Shown: one piece after another, positions 56,380-64,000 of the stretch
Numbering within the stretch: position 1 is the stretch's first letter
Layout of the letters: every line of letters starts with the position of its first letter
Assembly: GCF_001042615.1 (NCBI RefSeq)
Contig: NZ_AP012327.1
Coordinates: 868,001-932,000, forward strand
Length of the DNA: 64,000 nt
Direction: 5' to 3'
Origin: Bifidobacterium catenulatum subsp. kashiwanohense JCM 15439 = DSM 21854
GTDB lineage: Bacteria > Actinomycetota > Actinomycetes > Actinomycetales > Bifidobacteriaceae
The notes under the pieces: model-generated
What the model was told of the DNA's origin: nothing
Database searches by the model: none
Seen by the model: only the letters and a program-made list of their open reading frames with translations
Made by a program: the position numbers and the translations under genes

Positions 56380-57207
56380 ATGTCTGATACCAAATCTGTC
56401 TGGAAGAAATATGCTGCCGCCGCGCTTGCTGTCGTTTCGGTCGTTGGATTTGCCTCATGCGGATCCTCGAACGGTGCGGGATCCGATGATTCCGCCACCA
56501 GCGAGCTTGAGCAGGTCAAGAAGAACGGTGAGATCGTGTTCGGCACGGAAGGCACGTATGCACCGTTCTCGTACCACGATACCGACGATAATCTGACCGG
56601 CTACGATGTGGAGGTCGCCACCGCAGTCGCCGAGGAACTTGGTGTCAAGGCCAAGTTCGTGGAAGCGAATTGGGATTCGCTGCTCGCGGGTGTGGACGCG
56701 AAAAAGTTCGATACGGTTGCCGACCAGGTGACTCCGAACGATGAACGCAAGCAGAAGTACGATTTCACCGACCTGTACACCTACTCGCAGGGCGTCGCGG
56801 TGACGAAGAAGGGCAACGACGACATCAAGAGCTTCTCCGACATCAAGGGTAAGAATGCGGCGGAGACCAAGACCAGCAACTGGAATCAGACGGCCCAGGA
56901 GAATGGCGCGAACATCGTCTCTGTCAATGACTTCGCGCAGGCGGTTGACGCCATTACCTCCGGTCGTGCCGATGTCACGTTGAACGACAAGCTCGCCGTG
57001 CTGGACTATCTCAAGCAGAAGCCGGACGCGGATGTGCAGATCGCGGCAAAGTCCGAAATCAGCCCCGCGGCGGCCTTCCCGATCCGCAAGGGTGAGGACG
57101 ACTTGGTGAAGGCGCTGAACGATGCCCTCGCGAAGCTGCAGGAGGATGGCACATTGAAGAAACTGTCTGTCAAGTACTTTGGAGAGGACGTTTCGGTAAA
57201 GCAGTAG
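56380..57207 (+). CDS. Amino acid ABC transporter substrate-binding lipoprotein (family 3)
   Basis: 275 residues: signal peptide with lipobox GFASC, short acidic linker, then the periplasmic-binding fold IVFGTEGTYAPFSYHDTDDNLTGYDVEV, VEANWDSLLAGVDAKKFD, and TVADQVTPNDERKQKYDFTD. AGGAAG precedes ATG 56380; an upstream ATG at 56332 would bury the signal peptide. Homologues bind polar amino acids such as cystine or glutamine; the neighbouring PLP enzyme favours a sulfur amino acid. Confidence 0.9.
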   Translation: MSDTKSVWKKYAAAALAVVSVVGFASCGSSNGAGSDDSATSELEQVKKNGEIVFGTEGTYAPFSYHDTDDNLTGYDVEVATAVAEELGVKAKFVEANWDSLLAGVDAKKFDTVADQVTPNDERKQKYDFTDLYTYSQGVAVTKKGNDDIKSFSDIKGKNAAETKTSNWNQTAQENGANIVSVNDFAQAVDAITSGRADVTLNDKLAVLDYLKQKPDADVQIAAKSEISPAAAFPIRKGEDDLVKALNDALAKLQEDGTLKKLSVKYFGEDVSVKQ

Positions 57208-57291
57208 AAAGATGGGTTTGCCTGTTCTCAACGGATTTGCATAATGCGTGCGGATCCGACGAAAGCGGGCCGGATATGAGGATCGCGCATC

Positions 57292-57954
57292 ATGGATGAC
57301 AGACTGTTGGGAATCATCATCGGTTCCTTCACGAAATTGCTGATTCCTGGGCTGACGGTAACCATCCCGCTGACACTGATATCGTTCGCAATAGGTCTGG
57401 TGTTGGCCATCGCCGTGGCGCTTGTTCGAGTAGCCAAGGTTCCTATGGTGCATCGAATCGCGCAATTCTATGTGTGGGTGTTCCGAGGGACTCCTCTGCT
57501 GGTACAACTGTTCGTTATTTTCTTTGGTCTGCCGTCCGTGGGCATTGTCGTGCCGGCGTTTCCCTCGGCACTTATCGCTTTCTCCCTGAATGTCGGCGCG
57601 TACGCTTCTGAGACACTTCGCGGAGCTATTCTCGCGGTGCCAAAGGGGCAGGTCGAAGCCGGCCTGACCACGAACCTCAGCTATCTGACCATTATGAGGC
57701 TGATCGTGCTGCCCCAAGCTTTCCGGTCGGCGTTCCCTGCATTGTTCAATACGTTCATCTCTTTGGTGAAAGACACTTCACTGGCCGCGAACATCACCGT
57801 GGTCGAGATGTTCATGGCCGCGCAGCGTATCGTCGCCACCACCTATGAACCACTGGTGCTTTATTGCGAGGTCGGCGTGATATATCTTGCTTTCTGCACG
57901 GTATTGACATGGCTCCAAGGAGTGTGCGAGAAGCAGCTTGCCAAACGGTTCTGA
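57292..57954 (+). CDS. Amino acid ABC transporter permease
   Basis: 220 residues and about five helices. VWVFRGTPLLVQLFVIFFGLP is the HisM/GlnP-type motif, and VPKGQVEAGLTTNLSYLTIMRLIVLPQA is the EAA loop that contacts the ATPase. A single permease subunit suggests a homodimer. The gene follows the binding protein by about 85 bases; a perfect hairpin terminator ends the operon at 58029. Confidence 0.93.
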   Translation: MDDRLLGIIIGSFTKLLIPGLTVTIPLTLISFAIGLVLAIAVALVRVAKVPMVHRIAQFYVWVFRGTPLLVQLFVIFFGLPSVGIVVPAFPSALIAFSLNVGAYASETLRGAILAVPKGQVEAGLTTNLSYLTIMRLIVLPQAFRSAFPALFNTFISLVKDTSLAANITVVEMFMAAQRIVATTYEPLVLYCEVGVIYLAFCTVLTWLQGVCEKQLAKRF

Positions 57955-58028
57955 AAAAGGCATCGAGTTCAGCGCCTTAACGGCAAATCCTGTGCTCCTT
58001 AAAGCAAAACCAATAAAAAATGATTCGC

Positions 58029-58073
58029 GTGGCATTCGCATAATGTCGTGAATGCCACACAAATCGTTTTTTT
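58029..58073 (+). terminator. Intrinsic terminator of the ABC operon
   Basis: 9-bp stem GTGGCATTC (58029-58037) with GAATGCCAC (58050-58058), then a run of seven T ending at 58073. Confidence 0.88.
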
Positions 58074-58157
58074 GGCTCTGTTAACTCAGAGTGGACATGA
58101 GCCTTCATGTTCACAACTGTAGTTGCACTGAGATTACAGTTGTTGGAGGTGAGGGTG

Positions 58158-58343
58158 ATGGGTTTCACCGAGGAGATCCGTAGCCAGTTGTTCGGCATGG
58201 GCGCATTGGGGCGCAGACGAGCCATCAATGAATTGCGATCTTCTGAGGACAAGTACGCGCGCAGTCTCGTCCCGTGTTGGAGGATGTGGTGGCTCGCCCA
58301 CGCTCGAAGCGCGGACTGTCGAAGGAGCAGATCTGCATCATGA
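58158..58343 (+). pseudogene. Small broken ORF with strong ribosome-binding site
   Basis: GGAGGTGA (58144-58151) precedes an ATG that opens 61 codons beginning MGFTEEIRSQLFGMGALGRR. At about 58265 the sense-looking sequence moves to another frame (PVLEDVVARPRSKRGLSKEQ), so a frameshift is likely. Family not recognised. An inverted repeat CAACTGT/ACAGTTG (58114-58120, 58136-58142) lies just upstream and may be an operator. Confidence 0.45.
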
Positions 58344-58353
58344 GCGGTGTCTT

Positions 58354-58964
58354 AGCCAGATTATTATCCCTTTTGCTCCTCAGATCATTAACAGACCTTT
58401 GAAGCTTAAGGTTGTTAAGGATAACAACTTTAATTATGGACAATGGAAAGAACTGCCGGAGGAATGTCAAAACAACAAAGCGGAATCAGGGACTTGCTCT
58501 TGTTGATGACTTCTTTGGAGTTCGTGAAGAAGATCTGGTAAACCAAACAGATTTAGCGTTTGCTATAGCTGACCTATGTGGGCCGGGGTTGGGATGTGAT
58601 GAAGATATCGAGGCATATTGCAGCACCGTTAAAGACGTGGATATTCTTAGAAGGGGTTTTCGTCCTGCTCAGTCAGATGAGATTAATGTGCTTACTTATC
58701 ATAAGGCTAAAGGACTTGAATTTGACATCGTTTTTTGTCTTGAAGCCTATCGTTTTATCATGCCTCCATATTAAAGGAGTACAAAAAGATATTGAGCAAT
58801 CTCTTGGCATGCACTATGTCGGAATAACCCGTGCAAAGAAAGCTTGCTATATTGCTTTGGGGTCTCAACGGCACAACAAAGACGGTTTACGAGATGCTGA
58901 ACCATCGGAGTTTTTAACAAAAAACGAAGCTCTTAAAGGACTGCGCAGAGATGTGCACTGGTGA
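58354..58964 (+). pseudogene. Frameshifted remnant of a UvrD-type helicase C-terminus
   Basis: The segment INVLTYHKAKGLEFDIVFCL (about 58681-58740) matches the UvrD C-terminal helicase motif. After a frame change near 58770, HYVGITRAKKACYIALGS matches motif VI. Upstream, GLALVDDFFGVREEDLV and, in another frame, PLKLKVVKDNNFNYGQW are probably earlier parts of the same or an adjacent gene. All of the ATP-binding N-terminal part is missing. Base composition is clearly more AT-rich than the flanks, consistent with foreign origin. UvrD-like helicases of this size occur in defence loci, but the exact system cannot be named. Confidence 0.75.
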
Positions 58965-59318
58965 TAGATGAAGGGCCTGTGATAAACGAGCCTCGGTTGT
59001 TGAGAGGTGAATTCGATAATCGGATGTGCGGTGCGTTTTTTGAGGGGGTCTGCTTTCGAAAATATCATGCGGCGGGCTTCCAGACGAGAATCGAGGTGTG
59101 AGACTTGAGTTTGGGAAGTAGATGAGAGGAAGAGATAATATGCCCGTCGGCGTTTAAGCTGCGGGCGTTTTTCTTGTTCTACTGAACAAAAATAAGACAG
59201 CATGACGTAATCTAAAAACAGCAGACACTCATGTTGGTTACATCCAGACGATAGGTTAATTGATAGACTAAACCGAAAGATGGTTTGCGAGAGAATCCAT
59301 ATGTTTGTGGGGTGAACA
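58965..59318. other. Intergenic stretch before the type I restriction locus
   Basis: No gene is visible in 354 bases. It contains a hairpin at 59142 and an AT-rich segment (59190-59300) likely to hold the hsdR promoter. Confidence 0.5.
59142..59172 (+). terminator. Short hairpin with T run
   Basis: GCCCG (59142-59146) pairs with CGGGC (59162-59166), followed by GTTTTT. Confidence 0.5.
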
Positions 59319-62300
59319 ATGACTGTTTCCAAAGTCGAATCTCGTACGGTTTCGGAGTGTTCTCTGAACAACATCACGTCCATGGATCCACTGAACGAGG
59401 AATGGTACGAAAATCTGATCGTCGAACATCTAACGGAGAAACTCGGATATGAGCACCTGTACGGGCCCGATGTTCGCCGCACCGACGACTCGTATCGCGA
59501 CGTATTCCTTCCTGATATTCTCCCGGATGCGTTGCGACGAATCAACAGAAATCTGCCGGAAGCAGCCGTCGATGAGGCCATTCGGAAGATTCAGAATGTC
59601 GAGATCGGCAGCTTGGAGCAGCGCAACGAGATATTCAATGACTACCTGCAATCAGGAGTCGAAGTGCACTTCTTTGACGGCAAGGAAGAGCGTGATGACA
59701 TCGTCCGGCTGCTTGATTTCGACGATCCCGAGAACAACGATTTCCATGTCGTGAACCAGTGGACGTTCGTGGAGTATTCCGAGAAACGTCCCGACGTCAT
59801 CATCTTCGTGAACGGCATGCCGCTGGTATTGTTCGAGCTGAAGTCCCCGTCACGCGAGGAGACGGACGCTTCACACGCGTACCTGCAATTGCGCCAGTAC
59901 ATGAAGCAGATACCGAGCATGTTCGTGCCCAACGTGTTCTGCGTGATGAGCGATATGACCCAGACCAGGGTCGGCACGATCACATCCGACGAGGACCGTT
60001 ACGTGGCTTGGAAGTCGGTTGACGGCGACTATTCCGGAACGAAGGCCGCGACATGGAGCACCATGATTGACGGCATGCTCCCGAAGGAACGGCTGCTCGA
60101 CATCATCCAGAACTTCGTATGCTTCAACGATTCCTCCGAGAAGGTCGTGAAGATCATCGCCGCATACCACCAGTATTTCGCGGTGAGGAAAGCCATCGTC
60201 AGAGCGGATGAGGCCGTCAATGGGGATGGCAAGATTGGCGTGTTCTGGCATACCCAGGGAAGCGGAAAATCACTTTCAATGGTGTTCTTCGCGCATCTGC
60301 TGCAGCGTTATATTGAAAGCCCGACCATCGTGGTCATCACCGACCGCAACGATCTCGACGACCAGCTTTTCGGACAATTCAGCCGCTGCGCCAGGTTCCT
60401 GCGCCAGAAGGCGGTCCAGGCCGAGAGCCGCAGGAATCTTCAGGAACTGCTTGAGGGTCGTGAGGCGAACGGCATCATCTTCACGACCATGCAGAAGTTC
60501 TCGGACGGCGACGAGCCGTTGTGCGACCGGAGCAACGTTGTGGTGATGGTGGACGAGGCTCACCGCGGCCAGTACGGCCTGACCGAACGGATCAATGCGG
60601 ACGGTCATGTGTCGGTCGGCGCGGCCCGTGTCGTGCGCAAGGCGCTGCCGAACGCGTCCTATATCGGTTTCACCGGAACGCCGATCTCCACGGATGACCG
60701 CAACACCCGCGAGATCTTCGGCGACTACATCGACGTGTACGACATGACCCAGTCCGTCGAGGACGAATCCACCAAGCCGGTCTACTACGAAAGCCGTGTG
60801 GTCTCGCTCCATCTTGACGAGAACGCGTTGGGCCGTATCGACGCGGTCTACAAGGAGTTCGCGGACCAGGCTGACGAGGCGAGCGTGGAGAAGTCCAAGC
60901 ATGACCTCGGCGGCCTCGACGCCATCTTCGACACTCCCGAGACCATCGACGCATTGTGCCGCGACATCGTGGACCATTACGAGAACAACCGCGCCGACAT
61001 CCTGGCCGGCAAGGCCCTGATCGTGGCGTACAGCCGGCCGATCGCGATGAAGATCTACTACAGGATCATGGAGCTGCGCCCCGAATGGAAGGACAAGGTC
61101 GGCGTGGTGATGACCATGTCGAACCAGGATCCGGAGGAATGGTTCGACGTGTGCGGTGGCACCACGCACAAGAAGGAGATGGAACGCAGGTTCAAGGACG
61201 ATTCCGATTCCCTCAAGATCGCCATCGTCGTGGACATGTGGCTCACCGGCTTCGACGTGCCCAGCCTGTCCACCATGTACGTGTTCAAGCCGATGAAGGG
61301 CCATAACCTCATGCAGGCCATCGCCCGCGTCAACCGCGTGTGCAAGGGCAAGGAGGGCGGTCTGGTCGTGGATTACATCGGCATCGCAGGCGCGCTCAAG
61401 CAGGCGATGAAGGACTATACCAGCCGTGACCAGCACAATTACGGCGACATGAACATCGCCGAGACCGCCTATCCGAAATTCCTCGAAAAGCTCGACGTGT
61501 GCCGCGGTCTCATGTATGGCTTCGACTACCGCAAACTCATCTTCCGGAACAGCAGGGAGGCTCTTGCCGACGCCATCGCGGAGGGAACCGACTGGCTGCT
61601 CGATCCGGAACGGCACGAAAACACGGAATCGTTCCTCAAGCAATGCCAGCTCATGAACCAGGCACTGAGCTTGTGCAAGAGCATGGTGAGCGAGGAGGAC
61701 GCTCATGAGGCGGCTTATCTATCCGTATTGCGCGTGCAGGTCCTTCGCCTGACCGGACGCGGCTCCGGCGGGGGCAGCAGCATGACGTACACGGAGTTCA
61801 ACAAGCAGGTGAGCGAGATCCTCCAGCAGAGCGTGCATGCGGACGGCGTGCTCAACCTGTTCGAGAAGGACAGCGTGGAGATCTCCCTGTTCGATGAGGC
61901 GTTCCTCCAGGAGGTCGCCGGCATGAAGGAGAAGAACATCGCGATCGAGAGCCTGAAACGCCTCATCAAGGAGAAGGTGCGGGCGTACGGGCGCACCAGC
62001 GTGGTCAAATCCCAGAAGTTCAGCGAGATGCTCCAGAACACGTTGAATGCGTATCTCAACGGCATGCTCACTAATGCGCAGGTCATCGAAGAGCTCGTCA
62101 ACATGGCCAAGGAGATCATGAAGGACCGCGACGACGCGCAGAAGCTCGGCTTGAGCGACGAGGAGATGGCGTTCTACGACGCAATTACCCAGCCGCAGGC
62201 GGTCAAAGACTTCTACGACAACGACCAGCTCGTCTCGATAGCCCGCGAGCTGACCGATGCGATGCGGAGCAACGCCACGATCGACTGGCAGAAGAAGGAA

Positions 62301-62438
62301 AGCGCCAGGGCCGGCATGCGGCGTGCCATCAAACGTTTGCTGCGCAAATACAAGTATCCGCCCGAAGGCGTCGAGGACGCCATGAAGACCGTCATGGAAC
62401 AGTGCGAGCTGTGGGCCGACACCAAGATCAGCGAATAG
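59319..62438 (+). CDS. hsdR: Type I restriction enzyme R subunit
   Basis: Motor-nuclease subunit that translocates and cuts unmodified DNA. 1039 residues. The PD-(D/E)xK nuclease is near 158-176 (RPDVIIFVNGMPLVLFELKS). Walker A HTQGSGKS near 310, ITDRNDLDDQ, MVDEAHR near 410, FTGTPIS, and the second RecA domain with QAIARVNR follow. A helical C-terminal region for HsdM docking completes the protein. Intact. It is the first gene of an hsdR-hsdM-hsdS operon; hsdM starts within 26 bases. Confidence 0.96.
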   Translation: MTVSKVESRTVSECSLNNITSMDPLNEEWYENLIVEHLTEKLGYEHLYGPDVRRTDDSYRDVFLPDILPDALRRINRNLPEAAVDEAIRKIQNVEIGSLEQRNEIFNDYLQSGVEVHFFDGKEERDDIVRLLDFDDPENNDFHVVNQWTFVEYSEKRPDVIIFVNGMPLVLFELKSPSREETDASHAYLQLRQYMKQIPSMFVPNVFCVMSDMTQTRVGTITSDEDRYVAWKSVDGDYSGTKAATWSTMIDGMLPKERLLDIIQNFVCFNDSSEKVVKIIAAYHQYFAVRKAIVRADEAVNGDGKIGVFWHTQGSGKSLSMVFFAHLLQRYIESPTIVVITDRNDLDDQLFGQFSRCARFLRQKAVQAESRRNLQELLEGREANGIIFTTMQKFSDGDEPLCDRSNVVVMVDEAHRGQYGLTERINADGHVSVGAARVVRKALPNASYIGFTGTPISTDDRNTREIFGDYIDVYDMTQSVEDESTKPVYYESRVVSLHLDENALGRIDAVYKEFADQADEASVEKSKHDLGGLDAIFDTPETIDALCRDIVDHYENNRADILAGKALIVAYSRPIAMKIYYRIMELRPEWKDKVGVVMTMSNQDPEEWFDVCGGTTHKKEMERRFKDDSDSLKIAIVVDMWLTGFDVPSLSTMYVFKPMKGHNLMQAIARVNRVCKGKEGGLVVDYIGIAGALKQAMKDYTSRDQHNYGDMNIAETAYPKFLEKLDVCRGLMYGFDYRKLIFRNSREALADAIAEGTDWLLDPERHENTESFLKQCQLMNQALSLCKSMVSEEDAHEAAYLSVLRVQVLRLTGRGSGGGSSMTYTEFNKQVSEILQQSVHADGVLNLFEKDSVEISLFDEAFLQEVAGMKEKNIAIESLKRLIKEKVRAYGRTSVVKSQKFSEMLQNTLNAYLNGMLTNAQVIEELVNMAKEIMKDRDDAQKLGLSDEEMAFYDAITQPQAVKDFYDNDQLVSIARELTDAMRSNATIDWQKKESARAGMRRAIKRLLRKYKYPPEGVEDAMKTVMEQCELWADTKISE

Positions 62439-62463
62439 GATGAGCAGGAGGATAATACAAGAC

Positions 62464-63972
62464 ATGGCAAAGAAGAAGGACAATACCGCCGAGATCGGCT
62501 TCGAGGAACAGATCTGGAGCGCCGCCGACAAGCTGCGCGGCAACATCGACGCTTCCGAATACAAGAACGTCGTGCTCGGCCTCATCTTCCTGAAGTACAT
62601 CTCCGACAAGTTCGACCAAAAATACCAAGATCTCGTTGAAGAAGGAGAGGGCTTCGAAGAGGACCGCGACGAATACGCGAGCGAGAACATCTTCTTCGTT
62701 CCCGAAAGCGCCCGCTGGAAGACCATCGCAGCCGCCGCGCACACGCCTGAGATCGGCAAGGTCATCGACGAGGCCATGCGCCAGATCGAGGCCGAGAACA
62801 ACAAGCTCAAGGGCATCCTGCCGAAGAACTTCGCCCGCCAGGAGCTCGACAAGCGACGTCTGGGCGAGGTCGTGGACCTGTTCACCAATGTGAAGATGGC
62901 CGAAAAGGGCGATAGCCGCGACATTCTCGGACGCACCTACGAGTACTGTCTGGCCAAGTTCGCCGAAGCGGAGGGCAAGAACGCCGGCGAGTTCTACACG
63001 CCCGCGTGCGTCGTGAAGACGCTGGTCGAAGTCATCGAACCCTACCACGGGCGAGTGTACGATCCGTGCTGCGGCAGCGGCGGCATGTTCGTGCAGTCCG
63101 CGGATTTCGTCAAACGCCATCAGGGCAACATTAACGACATCTCCGTGTACGGTCAGGAGTTCAATCCGACCACGTGGAAGATGGCGACCATGAACCTCGC
63201 GATCCGCGGCATCGACGCGGATCTGGGCGATCATAATGCCGACACGTTCTTCGAGGACCTGCACAAGACCGAGAAATTCGATTTCATCCTCGCTAACCCG
63301 CCCTTCAACCTGAAGGACTGGGGAGGAAAGAAACTCAAGAACGACGTACGCTGGCAGTACGGCACCCCACCGGAGGGCAACGCCAACTTCGCATGGGTCC
63401 AGCACATGATCCACCACCTCAACCGTTCAGGCCGCATGGGCATGGTCCTGGCGAACGGCGCGTTGTCCAGCCAGACGAACAACGAGGGCGAGATCCGCGC
63501 CAAGATCGTGGATGCCGATCTGGTCGAAGGCATCATCGCAATGCCGGACAAGCTTTTCTACAGCACCGGCATACCTGTGAGCCTGTGGATCATCACCAAG
63601 AACAAGAAGCAGTCCGGCAAGACGTTGTTCATCGACGCGCGTGATATGGGAACCATGGTGTCCCGTAGGCTCCGCGAGTTCACCGATGAGGACATCGCCA
63701 AGGTATCGACTGCGTTCGACGCGTTCCGTGACGGCACTCTGGAAACGGAGAAGGGCTTCTCCGCCATCGCCACGACGGAAGATATCAAGGCGCAGGATTA
63801 CATCCTGACTCCGGGCCGTTACGTCGGTGTCGCCGAAGTGGAAGAAGACGATGAGCCATTCGAGGAGAAGATGACCCGTCTGACCGACGAGATCGCCAAA
63901 TGCTTCGAAGAATCCAACCGTCTGCAAGAGCAGATCAAGAAGAATCTGGAGGCCATCGGCTATGGCATGTGA
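62464..63972 (+). CDS. hsdM: Type I restriction-modification system M subunit
   Basis: N6-adenine methyltransferase subunit, about 502 residues. N-terminal helical HsdM domain (FEEQIWSAADKLRGNIDASEYKNVVLGLIFLKYISDKF), SAM-binding motif I DPCCGSGGMFVQSA near 199, GEFYTPACVV, and catalytic motif IV NPPF near 277. AGGAGG at 62446-62451 lies upstream of ATG 62464, and a further in-frame ATG at 62440 touches the hsdR stop. The C-terminus overlaps the start of hsdS by 11 bases. Confidence 0.96.
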   Translation: MAKKKDNTAEIGFEEQIWSAADKLRGNIDASEYKNVVLGLIFLKYISDKFDQKYQDLVEEGEGFEEDRDEYASENIFFVPESARWKTIAAAAHTPEIGKVIDEAMRQIEAENNKLKGILPKNFARQELDKRRLGEVVDLFTNVKMAEKGDSRDILGRTYEYCLAKFAEAEGKNAGEFYTPACVVKTLVEVIEPYHGRVYDPCCGSGGMFVQSADFVKRHQGNINDISVYGQEFNPTTWKMATMNLAIRGIDADLGDHNADTFFEDLHKTEKFDFILANPPFNLKDWGGKKLKNDVRWQYGTPPEGNANFAWVQHMIHHLNRSGRMGMVLANGALSSQTNNEGEIRAKIVDADLVEGIIAMPDKLFYSTGIPVSLWIITKNKKQSGKTLFIDARDMGTMVSRRLREFTDEDIAKVSTAFDAFRDGTLETEKGFSAIATTEDIKAQDYILTPGRYVGVAEVEEDDEPFEEKMTRLTDEIAKCFEESNRLQEQIKKNLEAIGYGM

Positions 63973-64000
63973 GCAGCTGACGCGTCTAGGTGATGTTATC
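63962..64000 (+). CDS. hsdS: Start of type I specificity subunit (partial)
   Basis: The ATG at 63962 inside the hsdM end opens MACEQLTRLGDVI, which runs to the window edge. CxxxxLGDV-type N-termini are typical of HsdS target-recognition subunits, and hsdS is expected here. Only 13 codons are visible, so target domains cannot be described. Confidence 0.75.
   Translation, partial: MACEQLTRLGDVI

Noticed and set aside
60276..61706. Long antisense frames opposite hsdR and hsdM (also 61719-62936 and 62428-63417)
   Set aside because: The plus-strand restriction genes are unmistakable and complete; these frames share no motif with any family.

Overview
The window looks like chromosomal DNA of a Bifidobacterium. 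It has moderately high GC. It carries several actinobacterial marker families (two WhiB proteins, UPF0182, DUF501, CarD, two LytR-CpsA-Psr proteins, DUF5719, a PdtaS-type histidine kinase). The glycolytic genes eno and pyk are preceded by LacI-type palindromes of the kind reported for the bifidobacterial global sugar regulator AraQ. The species cannot be fixed from the sequence alone.

Layout. 1-5.6 kb: DHA2-type MFS exporter, D-aminoacyl-tRNA deacylase, DUF3737 beta-helix protein, a frameshifted azlD without azlC, and a GH3-type lipoprotein. 5.6-20.7 kb: housekeeping block with the UPF0182 membrane protein, a GNAT, pth-mfd (overlapping), eno, the ftsB-like/DUF501/ppx operon, tRNA-Leu(UAA), sdaA, FKBP and greA. 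20.8-29.1 kb: TrhA-like membrane protein, PdtaS-like kinase, and a minus-strand cell-envelope cluster (two LCP proteins, a tandem FtsK-type ATPase, WhiB). 28.8-33.8 kb: a second whiB followed by a very large glycosyltransferase/membrane protein and DUF5719. 33.8-40 kb: degenerate metallopeptidase, HAD phosphatase, ComF, a response regulator/histidine kinase pair and glgB. 40-52.4 kb: carD-ispF, a metal ABC transporter with a Zur/Fur-type box, folD, rpsA, coaE-uvrB, terC and pyk.

52.6-64 kb is the accessory part. It starts at an odd tRNA with a CAA anticodon and a short variable arm. It then holds a DinJ/YafQ-type toxin-antitoxin pair, a fossil TnpB C-terminus, a sulfur amino acid PLP enzyme with an ABC uptake operon, frameshifted remnants of a UvrD-type helicase, and a type I restriction-modification locus (hsdR-hsdM-hsdS) that runs off the end. 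The ATPase gene of the uptake operon has an in-frame stop at codon 14.

No clearly new multi-gene system is visible. The strongest leads are the lone EccC-like ATPase in the envelope cluster, the unusual tRNA, the nonsense codon in the ABC operon, the metal transporter whose ligand set and operator point different ways, and the eroded defence/mobile DNA beside the type I R-M locus. Alignments were made by eye, so family-level calls are firmer than substrate calls.
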